Positions 9,635 to 20,502 of a DNA stretch of 23,231 nt are shown here, one piece after another. Position 1 is the first letter of the stretch, and each line of letters opens with the position of its first letter. Under the pieces are notes generated by a model. That model saw nothing but the letters and a program-made list of their open reading frames with translations, ran no database searches and was not told where the DNA came from. The stretch spans positions 864,402-887,632 of the forward strand of contig NW_025064894.1 in NCBI RefSeq assembly GCF_019112545.1. The letters are read 5' to 3'. Source of the stretch: Guyanagaster necrorhizus (lineage: Eukaryota; Basidiomycota; Agaricomycetes; Agaricales; Physalacriaceae). The position numbers and the translations under genes were made by a program.

Positions 9635-12600
9635 GCAATTCTACTGCACCAACCAAGAACTTTCATGGTGTGTGATCACCAGCCACTAGTCAGACTGATA
9701 AAATCTCTGTAGTTACCCCTATGCCTACTGTATCAATGCATTCAAATATACCTCAGACTTTTAACTCACACACTGAAGAATCACCAAAGAAAAAAGCTTA
9801 AGTGCCCTTGGGCTGAACAGGGGCAGAGAGCCCCAATACTTGGCTCAAGCCATTCAACATGGAATGGACCTGGAGGGTGATCAGAGATGCCAAGAATGAA
9901 GCAACAGCGAAAGCCATGCTTAAAATTGGGTCCACTGGACTAGAGCCAAAGAAGTAGTTGACAAAATGATGAAAGAAATGAAAAGAGCAGAAAGGTGCCA
10001 GGCCTTGGAGTGGCTCAACAAGCTCCATGAATCACAAAAATTCATCTGACAGTCCAAAATGACCAGATGAGATCTAGTCACTAAAGCATAGATTGAGACC
10101 CTTATGATTCAATCCATTCACACAATAACCACTTTGATTGACAGTGGCTGTACCAGGAGTTTGATTAATTGTGCTTTCATCAACAAGCACCAACTCCCAA
10201 CAAGGATCATGACAGCCCCAATCCTAATATACAATGCTGATAGAATCAAAAACCAGACTGGTTTGATCACTGAGTTCATAGAAATTCAACTCATGATTGG
10301 CAATCACTCTGAATGAATCAACTTGGCAGTCACCGATCTTGGGACTAAAGAAATTTTCCTTGGACATGATTGGTTAATCTGCTACAATCCATTGATCAAT
10401 TGGAAAACTGGGCATATCACATTCACAAGATGCTGGTGCTGGAAGATCTCATTTGAATTATCCAATGAGGATCCAGGGGATCAATGGGATAAGGAAATGG
10501 AGGATGGAGAAACCATCCTTGCCATTGACCTGCAGTATGAATTACATATTCATGCCATCCACCATACCAACAATCTCATTGCCAAAGCTAACAAATAAAG
10601 GGAGGAGAGAATCTTTGAAGAAATGATGCCCAAATGGGCACATGACTTCAAAGATCTGTTCAAAAAGGAAAGCTTTGATGAACTATCAGAGCTGAAACTA
10701 TGGGACTATGCAATTAAATTAATTCCAAATGCAAATGCTAATCTAGACTGCAAAACATATCCACTTGGCAACAATGAACAACAGGAGCTTGACAAGTTTC
10801 TAGATAAGAACTTGTCCAGCAGATGGATCAGACCCTCAAAATCCTCCATAGCATCACCATTCTTCTTTGTCAAAAAGAAAGATGGCAAGCTCCAACCAGT
10901 CCAAGACTATCGAAAGCTTAATGAAATGATGATCAAGAACCAATATCCTCTCCCATTGATCTTGGAGTTGATGAACAAACTCCAAGGTGCTAAATATTAC
11001 ATCAAGCTCAATGTCTGGTGGGGATATAACAATGTTCACATTAAGGAAGGGGATGAATGGAAAGCAGCATTTAAGACAAACTAGAGGCTGTTCAAACTGA
11101 TGGTCATGTTCTTCAGACTCACCAATTCCCCAGCAACTTTCCAATGGATGATAAATGACATATTCAGGGATCTTATCACCACCAGGAAGGTTACCATCTA
11201 CCTCAATGACATCTTGATCATATCTAAGACAAAAGAGGAACATCAGAAACTAGTATGACAAGTACTAGCTCTCATGAGGAAGCACAAGTTGTTTCTCAAA
11301 GCAGAAAAGTGCAAATTTGAGGTACTTGAGACAAAGTATCTCAGAGTCATTATTTTGGAAGGAAGCATTTGGATGGATCCCATCAAGGTCGCAGGGGTAA
11401 TGGAGTGGCCAGAGCCAACCAGAAAAAAGAAACTACAATTGTTTCTTGGATTCACAAACTTTTACCAGCACTTCATTTGGGACTACAGCAAGATCATTTG
11501 CTCAATGACACAGCTAACCAGTAATGCCCCTTGGATCTGGAGAATATCCCAACAGAGTGCATTTGACAACCTCAAATAATGGCTCACTGAGGATGTGATC
11601 CTTGCCATACCAATGCAGAAAGGGAAGTTCTGAGTTGAGGCTGACTCGAGTGAAGGAGCAATTGGAGCCATCCTATCTCAGGAACAAGACAAAAAATGGC
11701 ACCCTGTTGCATTTCTATCCAAGGCACTCATGATCACTGAACAAAATTATGAGATCTATGACAAGGAACTTCTTGCCATTATGCTTGCCCTGGAGAAATG
11801 GTGACATTATCTCATCAGAGCTATAGAGGTTTTTGAGATCTGGACTGATCATCAAAATCTTTGATATTTCTGACAACCTCAAAAACTCAATTGCCAACAA
11901 GCCAGATGGGTCACTAAGCTCAGCCAATATCAGTACACCCTTCATCACAAGGCCAGCACAGCCAACAAAAGGGCCAACCTCCTAAGCCAATGAGCCGATC
12001 ATGATCAGGGGAGTACCAATAACAAGGGGGTGACACTATTACAGTCTGAGCACTTTTGAGCTATGATAATGCCAATGGAGGAGGAAATCCATGAGTGCAT
12101 CAAAAGTGCAACATGAGACAACCACAAATGGGACCAATGAGTGGCTCCATCTCTCAATCATGAGTGAGGCATGATAAAGAAAGGGGACCTGATTCAGTAT
12201 AATGGCCAGATCTATATCTCTCAAGACCATGGACTATGTGGCAAGATCATCACTACTTGTCATGATCATGCAACCACCAGGCACCCTGGCATTGCCAAAA
12301 CAAAAGAACTGGTGTTATGGGAGTACTGGTGGCCCAAAATAGGAAATGACATTATTGCATATGTTAAAGCATGCAAAGTCTGCTAATGAGGCAAATCATC
12401 AATGCAAGCCCAAGCCATGCCACTCCATTCAAATGAGGTTCCATCATCACTATGGATCTATATTTCTGTCAACATGATCACTGGGTTATCAGACTGCAAT
12501 AGATATAACATCATCATTGTTATAGTCAATCAATTCTCGAAAACGATCATTCTGATTGCTTGTTTGACTGAGCTAACCTCTGAGGGGTGGGCAAAAATCC

Positions 12601-13529
12601 TACAAGATGAGGTCTATGCCAAATATAGTATGCTACAGATAGTCATCTTGGACAGGGGACCACAATTCATCTCCAAGTTTTTGGATGACTTTTATCACCT
12701 CCTAAATATCAAGTGCAATGCATCAACCACCTATCACCCCCAAACTGATGGACAAACAGAGCACATGAATCAGGAGACTGAAAAATACCTCCACCTGTTC
12801 ATTAACTATCGACAAGATGACTGGGTGGAATGGCTGACCCTCACCACCTTTCAACACAACAATTGGGTCCACTCAGCAACAGGGAAAACACCATTCTTCA
12901 TCAATCATGGACAGCACCCAAATGTCATACAAACAGAATGATACTGCACTACCACCCTCACATCCACAGACTTTGCCACCACAATGGCAAAGATCCATAC
13001 AGAAACCAAAGCAGCCCTTGAAAGGGCTGCCACAACCATGAAAACTCAGTATGACAAGCATTGATGACCAGCCCACAAATACTCCATCAATGATAAGGTA
13101 TGGCTGGACACCACCAACCTTCACTTGCCATATCTCAAATGCAAGCTAGTGGACAAACACACAGGCTCCTTCCCAGTAACTGCAAAGATCAGAATGAGCA
13201 CATACAAACTCCAACTACCTCCAACTTGGAAAATTCATGATGTTTTCAATGAGACATTGTTATTCCCTTATATTGCACCAGCATTTTCTAACCAGAAAAG
13301 ACCCTCACCACTGCCTCTGGACCTTATCGATGATGAGGAACACTATGAAATTGATCAAGTTCTAAACTATAAACTGCAAAAAATCAGAGCAAAGGGAGAC
13401 GAAATGAGAACCACAGTTGATTATCTGATCAGTTGGAAGAGTTATAGGCCAGAATCCAATCAATGGATAAATGAAAAACTCATGGATGCTGACAATGCAA
13501 TATGGGACTATGAACTATCTCTAAATTAA
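9631..13529 (+). pseudogene. Element B pol: protease, RT, RNase H, integrase, chromodomain (broken)
   Basis: This polyprotein copies the element's RNA and inserts the DNA. The domains run in the Ty3 order. Protease: LIDSGC, DSG at 10140-10148, and FLGHDWL. RT: VQDYRKLNE near 10900, and the active site YLND at 11199-11210 instead of YLDD. RNase H: VEADSSEGAIGAIL near 11634, DKELLAI and FEIWTDHQNL. Integrase zinc finger: HATTRH at 12267-12284 and CKVC at 12372-12383. Integrase core: first Asp changed to Asn at 12471, second Asp intact at 12651 (ILDRGPQF), Glu intact at 12759, with D-35-E spacing correct. A chromodomain from about 13344 (YEIDQVLNY, VDYLISWKSYRPESNQW) ends at TAA 13527-13529. Stops include 10314, 10596, 11082 and 12384. 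A single-base deletion near 9920 shifts the frame relative to the start. Confidence 0.93.
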
Positions 13530-13550
13530 GCTATCAGGATGATGGTCTTA

Positions 13551-13559
13551 AGGAGGGAG
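13551..13559 (+). other. Polypurine tract of element B
   Basis: AGGAGGGAG lies 22 bases past the pol stop and three bases before the 3' LTR. It is the expected plus-strand primer; A has AGGAGAGGG in the same place (20491-20499). Confidence 0.8.
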
Positions 13560-13562
13560 TAA

Positions 13563-14019
13563 TGTTATGATTTTCCTTTCTTTTCCTGGGATTAACCCCT
13601 ATTTATGCTTAGTCAGAGCATAGATTAAGACCATGGGATAAGGCTTGATCATCACAACCAGCCAAGTCCATCATTGTCTCTCATTGCAATGACATTGCTT
13701 AACAATGCACAATCAGCCTTTTATGTACAATAGTGATGCTCAAGGATAATGAGCACTAGGACAGAGAAACACACAATAAGTATGCAGTATTATTAGAAGA
13801 CCTTGTACAGTATTTAAGAAAGCTCACTCTCACTGGTAATCCCCAGCTTCAAGCTAAAGTTTATTCATCTCATTCTACTCTCAAGCTAGTCACACAAAGC
13901 CTTGAAGCACAGGGAGTCAACATAAAAAGTACACATAGTGAACTCTAGCAGAAGGCTCAAATGTGAAGCCACATTGGTTTATCACATGCTTGTTGATCAC
14001 ATGCAGCTTGAGCCTAACA
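13563..14019 (+). repeat. 3' LTR of element B (457 bp)
   Basis: It starts TGTTATGATTTT and ends CCTAACA, then the ATTTG duplication. It contains the TATA-like box and AGCTTCAAGCTAA at 13845-13857. It lacks the 15-bp TTTTC expansion of the 5' copy. Confidence 0.95.
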
Positions 14020-14024
14020 ATTTG

Positions 14025-15226
14025 TCGAACTCAGAATGATGATTGGAGATCATTCTAAAAGGATTGATTTGGCCATAACAGATCTCAGCTCTAAGGAAGT
14101 GTTCCTTGGGTATAACTGGTTGATCAGGCACAACCCACTGATCAACTGGAAGACCAGCAAAATAACATTTGTCTGATGTAAATGCTGAAAACTTCTCTTT
14201 GAGTTGCCAGATGAAGACCTGAAAGACAGATGAGATGAAGAGATAGAGGATAGTGACACTATTCTGGCCATCAACATTCAGAAAGAAATCTACATTTGAG
14301 CAATACATCATGCCAATAACCTGGTGGCTAAGGCTCACAAACAATGGGCAGAAAAAATATTTGAGGAGATGATCTCTGAATGGGTGAGGGATTACAAAGA
14401 CCTTTTTGAGAAGGAGAGTTTTGATGAACTTCCCAAACTCAAACCCTGGGATCATGCCATTGAGCTCATGCTCAATGCTAATGCTAATCTTGATTGTAAG
14501 ACATACTCTCTCAGAAACAACAAGCAACAAGAACTTGATAAATTCTTGGATGAGAATCTCTCTAGTGGGAGAATTTGACCATCTAAATTGCCCATGGCAT
14601 CTTCCTTCTTCTTCATCAAAAAGAAGGACAGAAAGCTTTGACCAGTGCAAGACTATTAGAAGCTGAATGAGATGACCATCAAGAATCAATATCTGCTACC
14701 CTTAATCTCAGAACTAATAGACAAACTCTAAGGAGCCAAATACTACACCAAACTTGATATTTGGTGGAGGTACAATAATGTTCAAATCAAGAAAGGGGAC
14801 AAATAGAAGGCAGCCTTCTGAACTAACCATGGGCTCTTTGAGCCCACCATGATGTTCTTTGGGCTCACTGATTCACCAGCCACATTCCAATGGATAATGA
14901 ACAATATATTCAAAGATCTCATCATCACCAGGAAGGTTATGATTTGCTTAGATGACATCCTAATAATGTCTAAAACAAAGGAAGAACATCACTGACTAGT
15001 ACAACAAGTACTAGCTCTAATGAGGAAGCATAAGCTCTTCCTCAAAGTAGAGAAATGCAAATTCGAAGTACTACAAATGGAGTATCTCAGAGCAATAATC
15101 AGTGAAAGCAGCATTCACATGGATCTGATCAAAGTTGCTGGCATCATAGAATGGCCAGAATCCACCAAGAAGAAGAAACTCCAATTGTTCCTAAGGTTCA
15201 CCAACTTCTATTGATGCTTCATCTGG
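14025..15226 (+). pseudogene. Element A pol, part 2: protease end and reverse transcriptase
   Basis: A's reading resumes after B: ELRMMIGDHS, then VFLGYNWLIRHNPLINWK (protease end). RT follows, with FDELPKLKPWDHAIEL, NANANLDCKTYSL, FFFIKKKDRKL, LTDSPATFQWIM and the active-site region CLDD at 14945-14956. The Tyr of YxDD is now Cys, but both Asp are kept. MRKHKLFLKVEKCKFEVL is the normal next RT block. Stops at about ten sites, mostly TGA, prevent translation. The sequence stops at FIW where element C is inserted and continues at 17034. Confidence 0.92.
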
Positions 15227-17033
15227 TGAAGAGGATCTGAGTGTGTGCAAGGTGAAAATGGATACAGCAGAGCATTATCCACTGACCACACTTACACCAA
15301 CACACACACAAAACTCTTAGTTCATGAGGGGATTATAATGTGATAAAAGTAGCAATCAACAAATATAATTGTCTTCTTTAATGAGATCACAGCATGTGAA
15401 CAGTAATAGTGTGCTTACAACAGTCTGAGGTCTCTCTAAGTCTCAAAGCTTTTTGTTTTATCAGAACAAGAGGTGGCAACCGGTGTTGCTGGGCCTTAAG
15501 GCAAAGAGTACTGCAGCTCAATACAATATGTCAAAACACTCTCACAAAACTCTCCAAAAAATCCTAAGCACAGCTCAGATCAACTCAAAATTCTTAACAC
15601 ACATAATACACAACTCAAAGCTTTGTGCTCTGAGCAAAAACCAGTCACAAACACATCCACAAGTGCCAAAGAGCACAGATCTCTGTTTTCAAGCTTCCAA
15701 ACTGATCGTAGACCCACAGGATTCAAACCTATGCAATCCAGAGACACAAAACACAATAAAACACTATCTGACAGACCAAAGAGTTTGAACCTCTGCCAAT
15801 CTGCAGAAATAACACAAAAGCACACACTAATCAAGCCAAAGGGTTTAAACCTCTGCCACCTGTAGTGCCATGCATTATAAATACCTCAAAAACTCAAGAT
15901 GATGCCCTACAGACACTGTTCTCTTATTCTCAGGTTAGAGCACAATCCAAAACCTCTTATCAAACTGGACTTAAATCCTTTGTGAGCTTTGATGCTTCAC
16001 TTAGTTCTCACAGCTCTCTCAAGGATGTTCAATAATATGTTTATTCTCTCACCCAAAGTTACTAACACAAATCCAGAGCTTAGAGTGCAAGGCTTTCTGT
16101 GCTCAATATACTGCAACTGTGGAGGTTGAAAACTTGTCCTCTACTCATACAATACTGTATTTAAATACTCTACTATGATACTTACTAATACAATCCTACT
16201 ATGGTATCCTCAAAGCATGGGACTCTATGCCAGATCCTGCAGGTATTATTCACATGCATATCACAGTCACCATGCTTATTCTCTTCTGAGTGAAGACTGT
16301 GCCTGCTGTTCCTTTGCTAGCTGACATTGGCTAGCTGGCCTCACCAGGTCTGCTCACTTTCTTATTTCTCTGGTGACATCTCTGACAGCAGTAAACTGTT
16401 CCAGACCCCCAGAGTTATCTTTCATGCCAGGAGTCAGCCACAATGGCTATGTTCTGCTTCCCTGTGTCCAGCCAGTCATTCTATCTGACTCACCAAAGGT
16501 GCCATTTCTCAGTATGATGCAGAGTCTCTTGCTGTATTATACATGCTAAGGCACTATAAGTATGCACACTATTCATTCCTGGGGTAATATTCCTCTACTT
16601 ATTACTTTGTTGTCATCATTTTATTTCTCTGTTCAATACCCATTTACTCAGATACCTTTCTTTGGGTCTCAGTTCTCTGTTCTAAAGTATGTCCCATTAG
16701 TGCATCAATGGCTGTGCATCTTTGATCAATGTGATCAGAATTGCTGATCATATTTTGATCATAGTCTTTTTATTTTTAGCATGTCCTCTTGTAATAGTAT
16801 TGGTGCATTTAGGGTCAAGTGCTGAGACCTCACATGCAGCCTAACCCCTCTGGTATTAGTCTGTTACTAGGCCATGCACTCTGCTTATTGTTACTTCAGT
16901 TTTAGCATTATGATAGCTAGGTTTCTGTGCACTCTAGTCCTATTTTCTGTTACATGCTTACTGGACTGGAATGCAGTCCATGTACTCACAATTTTCCCAA
17001 TTTTACATGCCTGAACATGGAGAGTGTGTGTCA
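15227..17033. mobile_element. Element C: non-coding insertion of 1807 bp in element A, possibly a solo LTR
   Basis: Comparison with B shows A's pol broken exactly here: FIW before it, NYSKVVCPITQL after it. The flanks share CTGG (15223-15226 and 17034-17037), and the insert then begins TGAAGAGG and ends GTGTGTCA. TG..CA ends with a short duplication fit a solo LTR, and a TATA-like TATAAATA at 15877-15884 would fit its promoter. However, 1.8 kb is long for an LTR and I see no internal domain. The reading frames inside are short and match nothing I recognise. Other possibilities are a terminal-repeat miniature element or a non-autonomous insertion. Confidence 0.6.
15615..15862. repeat. Degenerate ~60-bp tandem repeats in element C
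   Basis: Related units start near 15666 (CCAAAGAGCACAGATCTCTG), 15713 (CAGGATTCAAACCTATGCAA, offset by a few bases), 15776 (CCAAAGAGTTTGAACCTCTG) and 15836 (CCAAAGGGTTTAAACCTCTG). Steps are about 47, 63 and 60 bp, and the sequence between them (CACAAAAC-rich) is also similar. An earlier weak unit may begin near 15615. The repeat gives short reading frames with a recurring PKxLNLCxS-like phrase, which I take as a by-product. Confidence 0.55.
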
Positions 17034-19086
17034 CTGGAACTACAGTAAAGTTGTCTGCCCAATAACCCAGTTAACAGAGAATGCTCCCTGGATATGGGGA
17101 CCATCCCAACAGATGGCTTTTGATGACCTGAAGCAATGACTCACAGAAGATGTCATACTTGTAATCCTGACATAAAAAGGGAAGTTCTGAGTTGAGGCTG
17201 ACTCAAGTGAAGGAGCCATTGGTGCCATACTTTCTTAGAAACAAGAAGGGAAGTGGTGACCAGTAGCTTTCCTCTCTAAAGCCTTGACCATCACTGAACA
17301 AAACTACAAGATATACAACAAAGAATTACTGGTGATAATGCTGGCTCTGAAGGAGTGACAGCATTATCTGATTGGAGCAATCCAGACCTTCGAGATCTGG
17401 ACAGACCATCAAAATCTCTGATACTTTCAACAGCCACAAAAACTCAATCAGCAGCAGGCACACTGGATTACAGAGCTCAGCCAATACCTGTATACCCTAT
17501 ACCTTAAGGCAGAAACCACCAATAAAAAAGCAGACCTACTCAGCCACAGGGCTGACCATGACCAGAGTGAACATGACAATGAAGGAGTAGTATTGATCCA
17601 TCCTGAACACTTTCAGGCAATGATTATGCCTATGGAAGAGGAGATCCATGAGAGGATCAAAAGTGTGACCAGAGATGCCAGCAAATGGGACCAGCACATG
17701 GCCCCATCCCTCAATCATGAACAAGGAATGACAAAGAAGGAAGGACTGATCTAATATGATGGCTAGATCTACATTCCCTAAGATCAAGCCCTACATGGTG
17801 AAATCATTGCCACCTGTCATGACCATGCCATGGCAGATCATTCAGGCATCTCTAAAACAAAGGAACTGATCCTATGGGAATACTGGTGGCCCAAGATAGG
17901 CAATGATATTATGCAGTATGTCAAGACATGTGAGGTCTGTCAATGAGGCAAGTCCTCCACACAACAATGAGCAGCACCACTCCATCCAAATGAGATACTA
18001 TCAACACTATGGACCCACATCTCAGTGGACATAGTAACTAGACTATCAGACAGCAATGGCTATGATGCTATCATCATCATAGTCAATTGATTCTCAAAGG
18101 CAATCATTCCAATTGCCTGTTCAACAGAGTTAACTTCTAAAGGATGGGCAAAGATCCTATGCAATGAAGTCTATGCCAAATATGGCATGCCTCAAGTAGT
18201 GATCTCCAACAGAGAGCTGCAATTTGTCTCTAAATTCCTGGATGATCTATATCAGCTTCTCAATATCAAACTGAATGCACTCACAGCTTATCACCCTCAA
18301 ACAGATGGCCAGATAGAGCAGATTAACCAGGAAGTTGAGAAATATCTTTGACTATTTATCAATTACCATCAAGATGACTGGACAGAATGGCTCACACTTG
18401 CAGCATTCCAATACAATAATCACATCCATTCTGCCACTAGCAAAACTCCCTTTTTCATTAATTATGGCCAACACCTAAATGTCACCCAAACAGAACAAAA
18501 ACACACCACAACATCAGCATCATCCAACTTCACCATCACCATGGCTAAAATCCACACAAAAACAAAAATGGCTTTGAAAAAAGCTGCCCTCTCCATGAAA
18601 TCACAATATGATAAACATTGTCACCCAGCACACTCTTACTTGGTCAGCAACAAAGTCTGGCTGGACACCACAAATCTACATCTCTCCTATCCAAAACACA
18701 AGCTATCTGACAAATGCACTGGTCCCTTCACAATCCTCACACAGATCAGCACTTCCACATATAAACTCCAACTTTCTGCCTCCTGGAAGATTCATAATGT
18801 CTTTAACAAGACACTATTAACCTTATACATTGTGCCAGTATTCCTTAATCAAGAACATCCACCTCCACCTCCATCTGACTTGATCAATGATAAGGAACAT
18901 TATGAAATCAATCAAATACTAAACCACAAACTATGAAAAGTCAAGGCCAAAGGTGGTAAGACAACAACAATAGTGGATTATCTTGTTAGCTGGAAAGGAT
19001 ATAGACCTGAATCTAACCAGTGGGTCAACAAGAAATGAATGGATGCAGCAGATGCAATATATGAATATGAATTATTCCTAAATTAA
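17034..19086 (+). pseudogene. Element A pol, part 3: RNase H, integrase, chromodomain
   Basis: This continues A's polyprotein in one frame. RNase H has VEADSSEGAIGAIL near 17194, NKELLVIMLALK and FEIWTDHQNL. The integrase zinc finger has CHDHAMADHSG and CEVC near 17934-17943. In the integrase core the first Asp is intact at 18028 (ISVDIV), the second Asp is changed to Asn at 18208 (ISNREL), and the Glu is intact at 18316 (QTDGQIE), with 60- and 36-residue steps identical to B. Next come KVWLDTTNLHLSYPK, WKIHNVFNKTLL and a Pro-rich hinge, then a chromodomain near 18897 (HYEINQILNH, VDYLVSWKGYRPESNQW). It ends at TAA 19084-19086. About a dozen in-frame stops, chiefly TGA and TAG, break it. The chromodomain would bind modified histone tails and steer integration to heterochromatin (family knowledge). 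Confidence 0.93.
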
Positions 19087-19094
19087 ACCATCAG

Positions 19095-20473
19095 TGATAT
19101 GCAGGCTACATGTCCAGCTCTATAATTTGCAAATTCTGCATAACACACTAGAATATGCTAGTAACTGAGAATCATTAGCCAGTAGAGGACTATGGCTGAG
19201 GCTCTGAGCTGATAGTCATACTAGTCACCAATACTAAGTCCAAAAGAGACTTTGTAAAATAACATGGCCTAAGGATAAAAATCCTAAGTCAGGTTTGAAC
19301 TTAGAAAAGTTCAGCACCACACCTTAAAAAATACTAAGTCCAAGTTGGACTTAGAAATGGTACCTCAAATGGGGCCAATTCTACATGCCACTAAGACAAG
19401 TATATTCTAAGACAGCTAGAGGTATAATACTATAGCTAGTTGTGGAGTATTGAGTAGAGATAGCATCATCCAGGAGCAGTAAGAAGTGAGACCCAATGAT
19501 CTGTGGCTAGCACTATGAGTTTTGACTCAAATGTCTAAGTCAGAATTTCCTAGGTATCAAGTGACCTAAGGGACTTAGAATTGAGAGGAATAGAGTGGAT
19601 AGGACAGGTTGACTGGGCCTGATCAATCGAGCTACTAAGAATAACTCAGAGGATTAAAACTTTAAGTAGACAGAAAGAAGTTAGGTACCCACAGGCACTG
19701 TAGGCTTAAAATAAAGCTGTATGGTGGCCAGGCAGGTCTGGGCAAGCCTAGAGGAGTCCAGGAGTGCCACCATTCCGGAATAATGGTGTGATTCTGCTTT
19801 AAACAGGGGAAATATTATTTTGAATGCTTTATTTATAGATTCTGTTGTTGGTGTATAAAAGAAGGGAATAGGAGGGAAATAGCAAGCAAGCGACCCACCC
19901 CCATGTTCAGGCCTTCTAGCCCACTGTAGCTAGTCCCTGGGACAACAGACTTTGAGTTCTGCTTCGACTTAGTGATTTATTTAAGTTGCTTTGTCACTTA
20001 GAGAGGATTAGATTGGAATAATAACTGTATTTTGGGTTTCAGATTAATTTGAGTTCCAAACTATAAGGGTTTCAGCATCAGAATACAAGTTCTTCAGTTT
20101 TGAGGACTGCTAGCCAGCCAAAAGTGCAGCTAGTCAAGCCTAAGTGCTTGATAGACTTAGTATTTGGGTTTTGGAATATTCTAAGTTGATTTGGAGCAAT
20201 TTGGTGTTGATTCTAAGTCCTAATTATACTTAAAGATTGCTATAAACTACTCTCACAAGTATTGCATCTTTGAAAGCAAGATAGAGTTGAATAACCATCT
20301 TTATTGACTGTTTCTTTGATTTTATTTAAGACTGCAAGAGTGCTTCTATTGTACTCGAAACAACTGACCTCAACTGTATTTGGTGATTGTGTATTGAGTG
20401 GTTAGGTGTTGGTGATTGAGAGTTCATTCCTCATTTGCCTCTCTTAGTCACTTAGCCATTACCAAGCACATCA
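19095..20473. mobile_element. Element D: non-coding insertion of 1379 bp, likely solo LTR
   Basis: In B only 33 bases separate the pol stop from the LTR (CTATCAGGATGATGG...); in A this stretch is split after ACCATCAG and resumes at AATGATGG. The insert starts TGATATGC and ends GCACATCA, imperfect inverted termini of TG..CA type, with TCAG at both flanks (19091-19094 and 20474-20477). A second copy of its first 78 bases lies inverted at the left edge of the window, proving a dispersed element. A TATAAAAG box at 19854-19861 supports an LTR. No coding potential is seen. Orientation is unknown, although the TATA box suggests +. Confidence 0.72.
19234..20219. repeat. Nine copies of CTAAGTC / GACTTAG in element D
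   Basis: Exact copies on + begin at 19234, 19284, 19334, 19535 and 20213. Reverse copies (GACTTAG) begin at 19348, 19572, 19966 and 20154. The first three are exactly 50 bp apart. Those at 19334 and 19348 are the ends of a perfect palindrome with 10-bp arms and a one-base centre (19334-19354). Near matches (AACTTAG, CTAAGTT, CCTAAGG) also occur. The density is far above chance for a 7-mer in about 1 kb. Confidence 0.7.
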
Positions 20474-20490
20474 TCAGAATGATGGTCTTA

Positions 20491-20499
20491 AGGAGAGGG
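20491..20499 (+). other. Polypurine tract of element A
   Basis: AGGAGAGGG sits three bases before the 3' LTR, after GATGGTCTTA, matching B's arrangement. It now lies 1.4 kb from the pol stop because of element D. Confidence 0.8.
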
Positions 20500-20502
20500 T
20501 AA

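Larger units (their letters stand above)
5896..14019 (+). mobile_element. Element B: Ty3/gypsy chromovirus, complete structure, inside element A
   Basis: An 8124-bp LTR retrotransposon of the same family as A, in the same orientation. Its LTRs are at 5896-6367 and 13563-14019, flanked by exact 5-bp ATTTG duplications. It contains a PBS, gag, pol with chromodomain, and a polypurine tract, with no large foreign insertion. Pol stays almost entirely in one frame, broken by stops and one inferred single-base deletion near 9920. The catalytic Asp-to-Asn changes in RT and integrase and the many stops make it non-autonomous as it stands. Confidence 0.95.

Noticed and set aside
13997..14689. 230-codon open frame on the minus strand.
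   Set aside because: It is antisense to element A's protease-RT, which has clear motifs on +. CpG decay removes stops on the opposite strand unevenly and leaves long shadows.
15453..15865. Two overlapping frames in element C with a recurring PKxLNLC phrase.
   Set aside because: Explained by the ~60-bp degenerate DNA repeats. There is no known domain and no support from a second copy.
16970..17033. Helitron 3' end, because a small GGACTG..CAGTCC hairpin lies near the right end of C.
   Set aside because: The hairpin is about 50 bases from the end, there is no CTRR terminus, and the insertion makes a CTGG duplication, which Helitrons do not.
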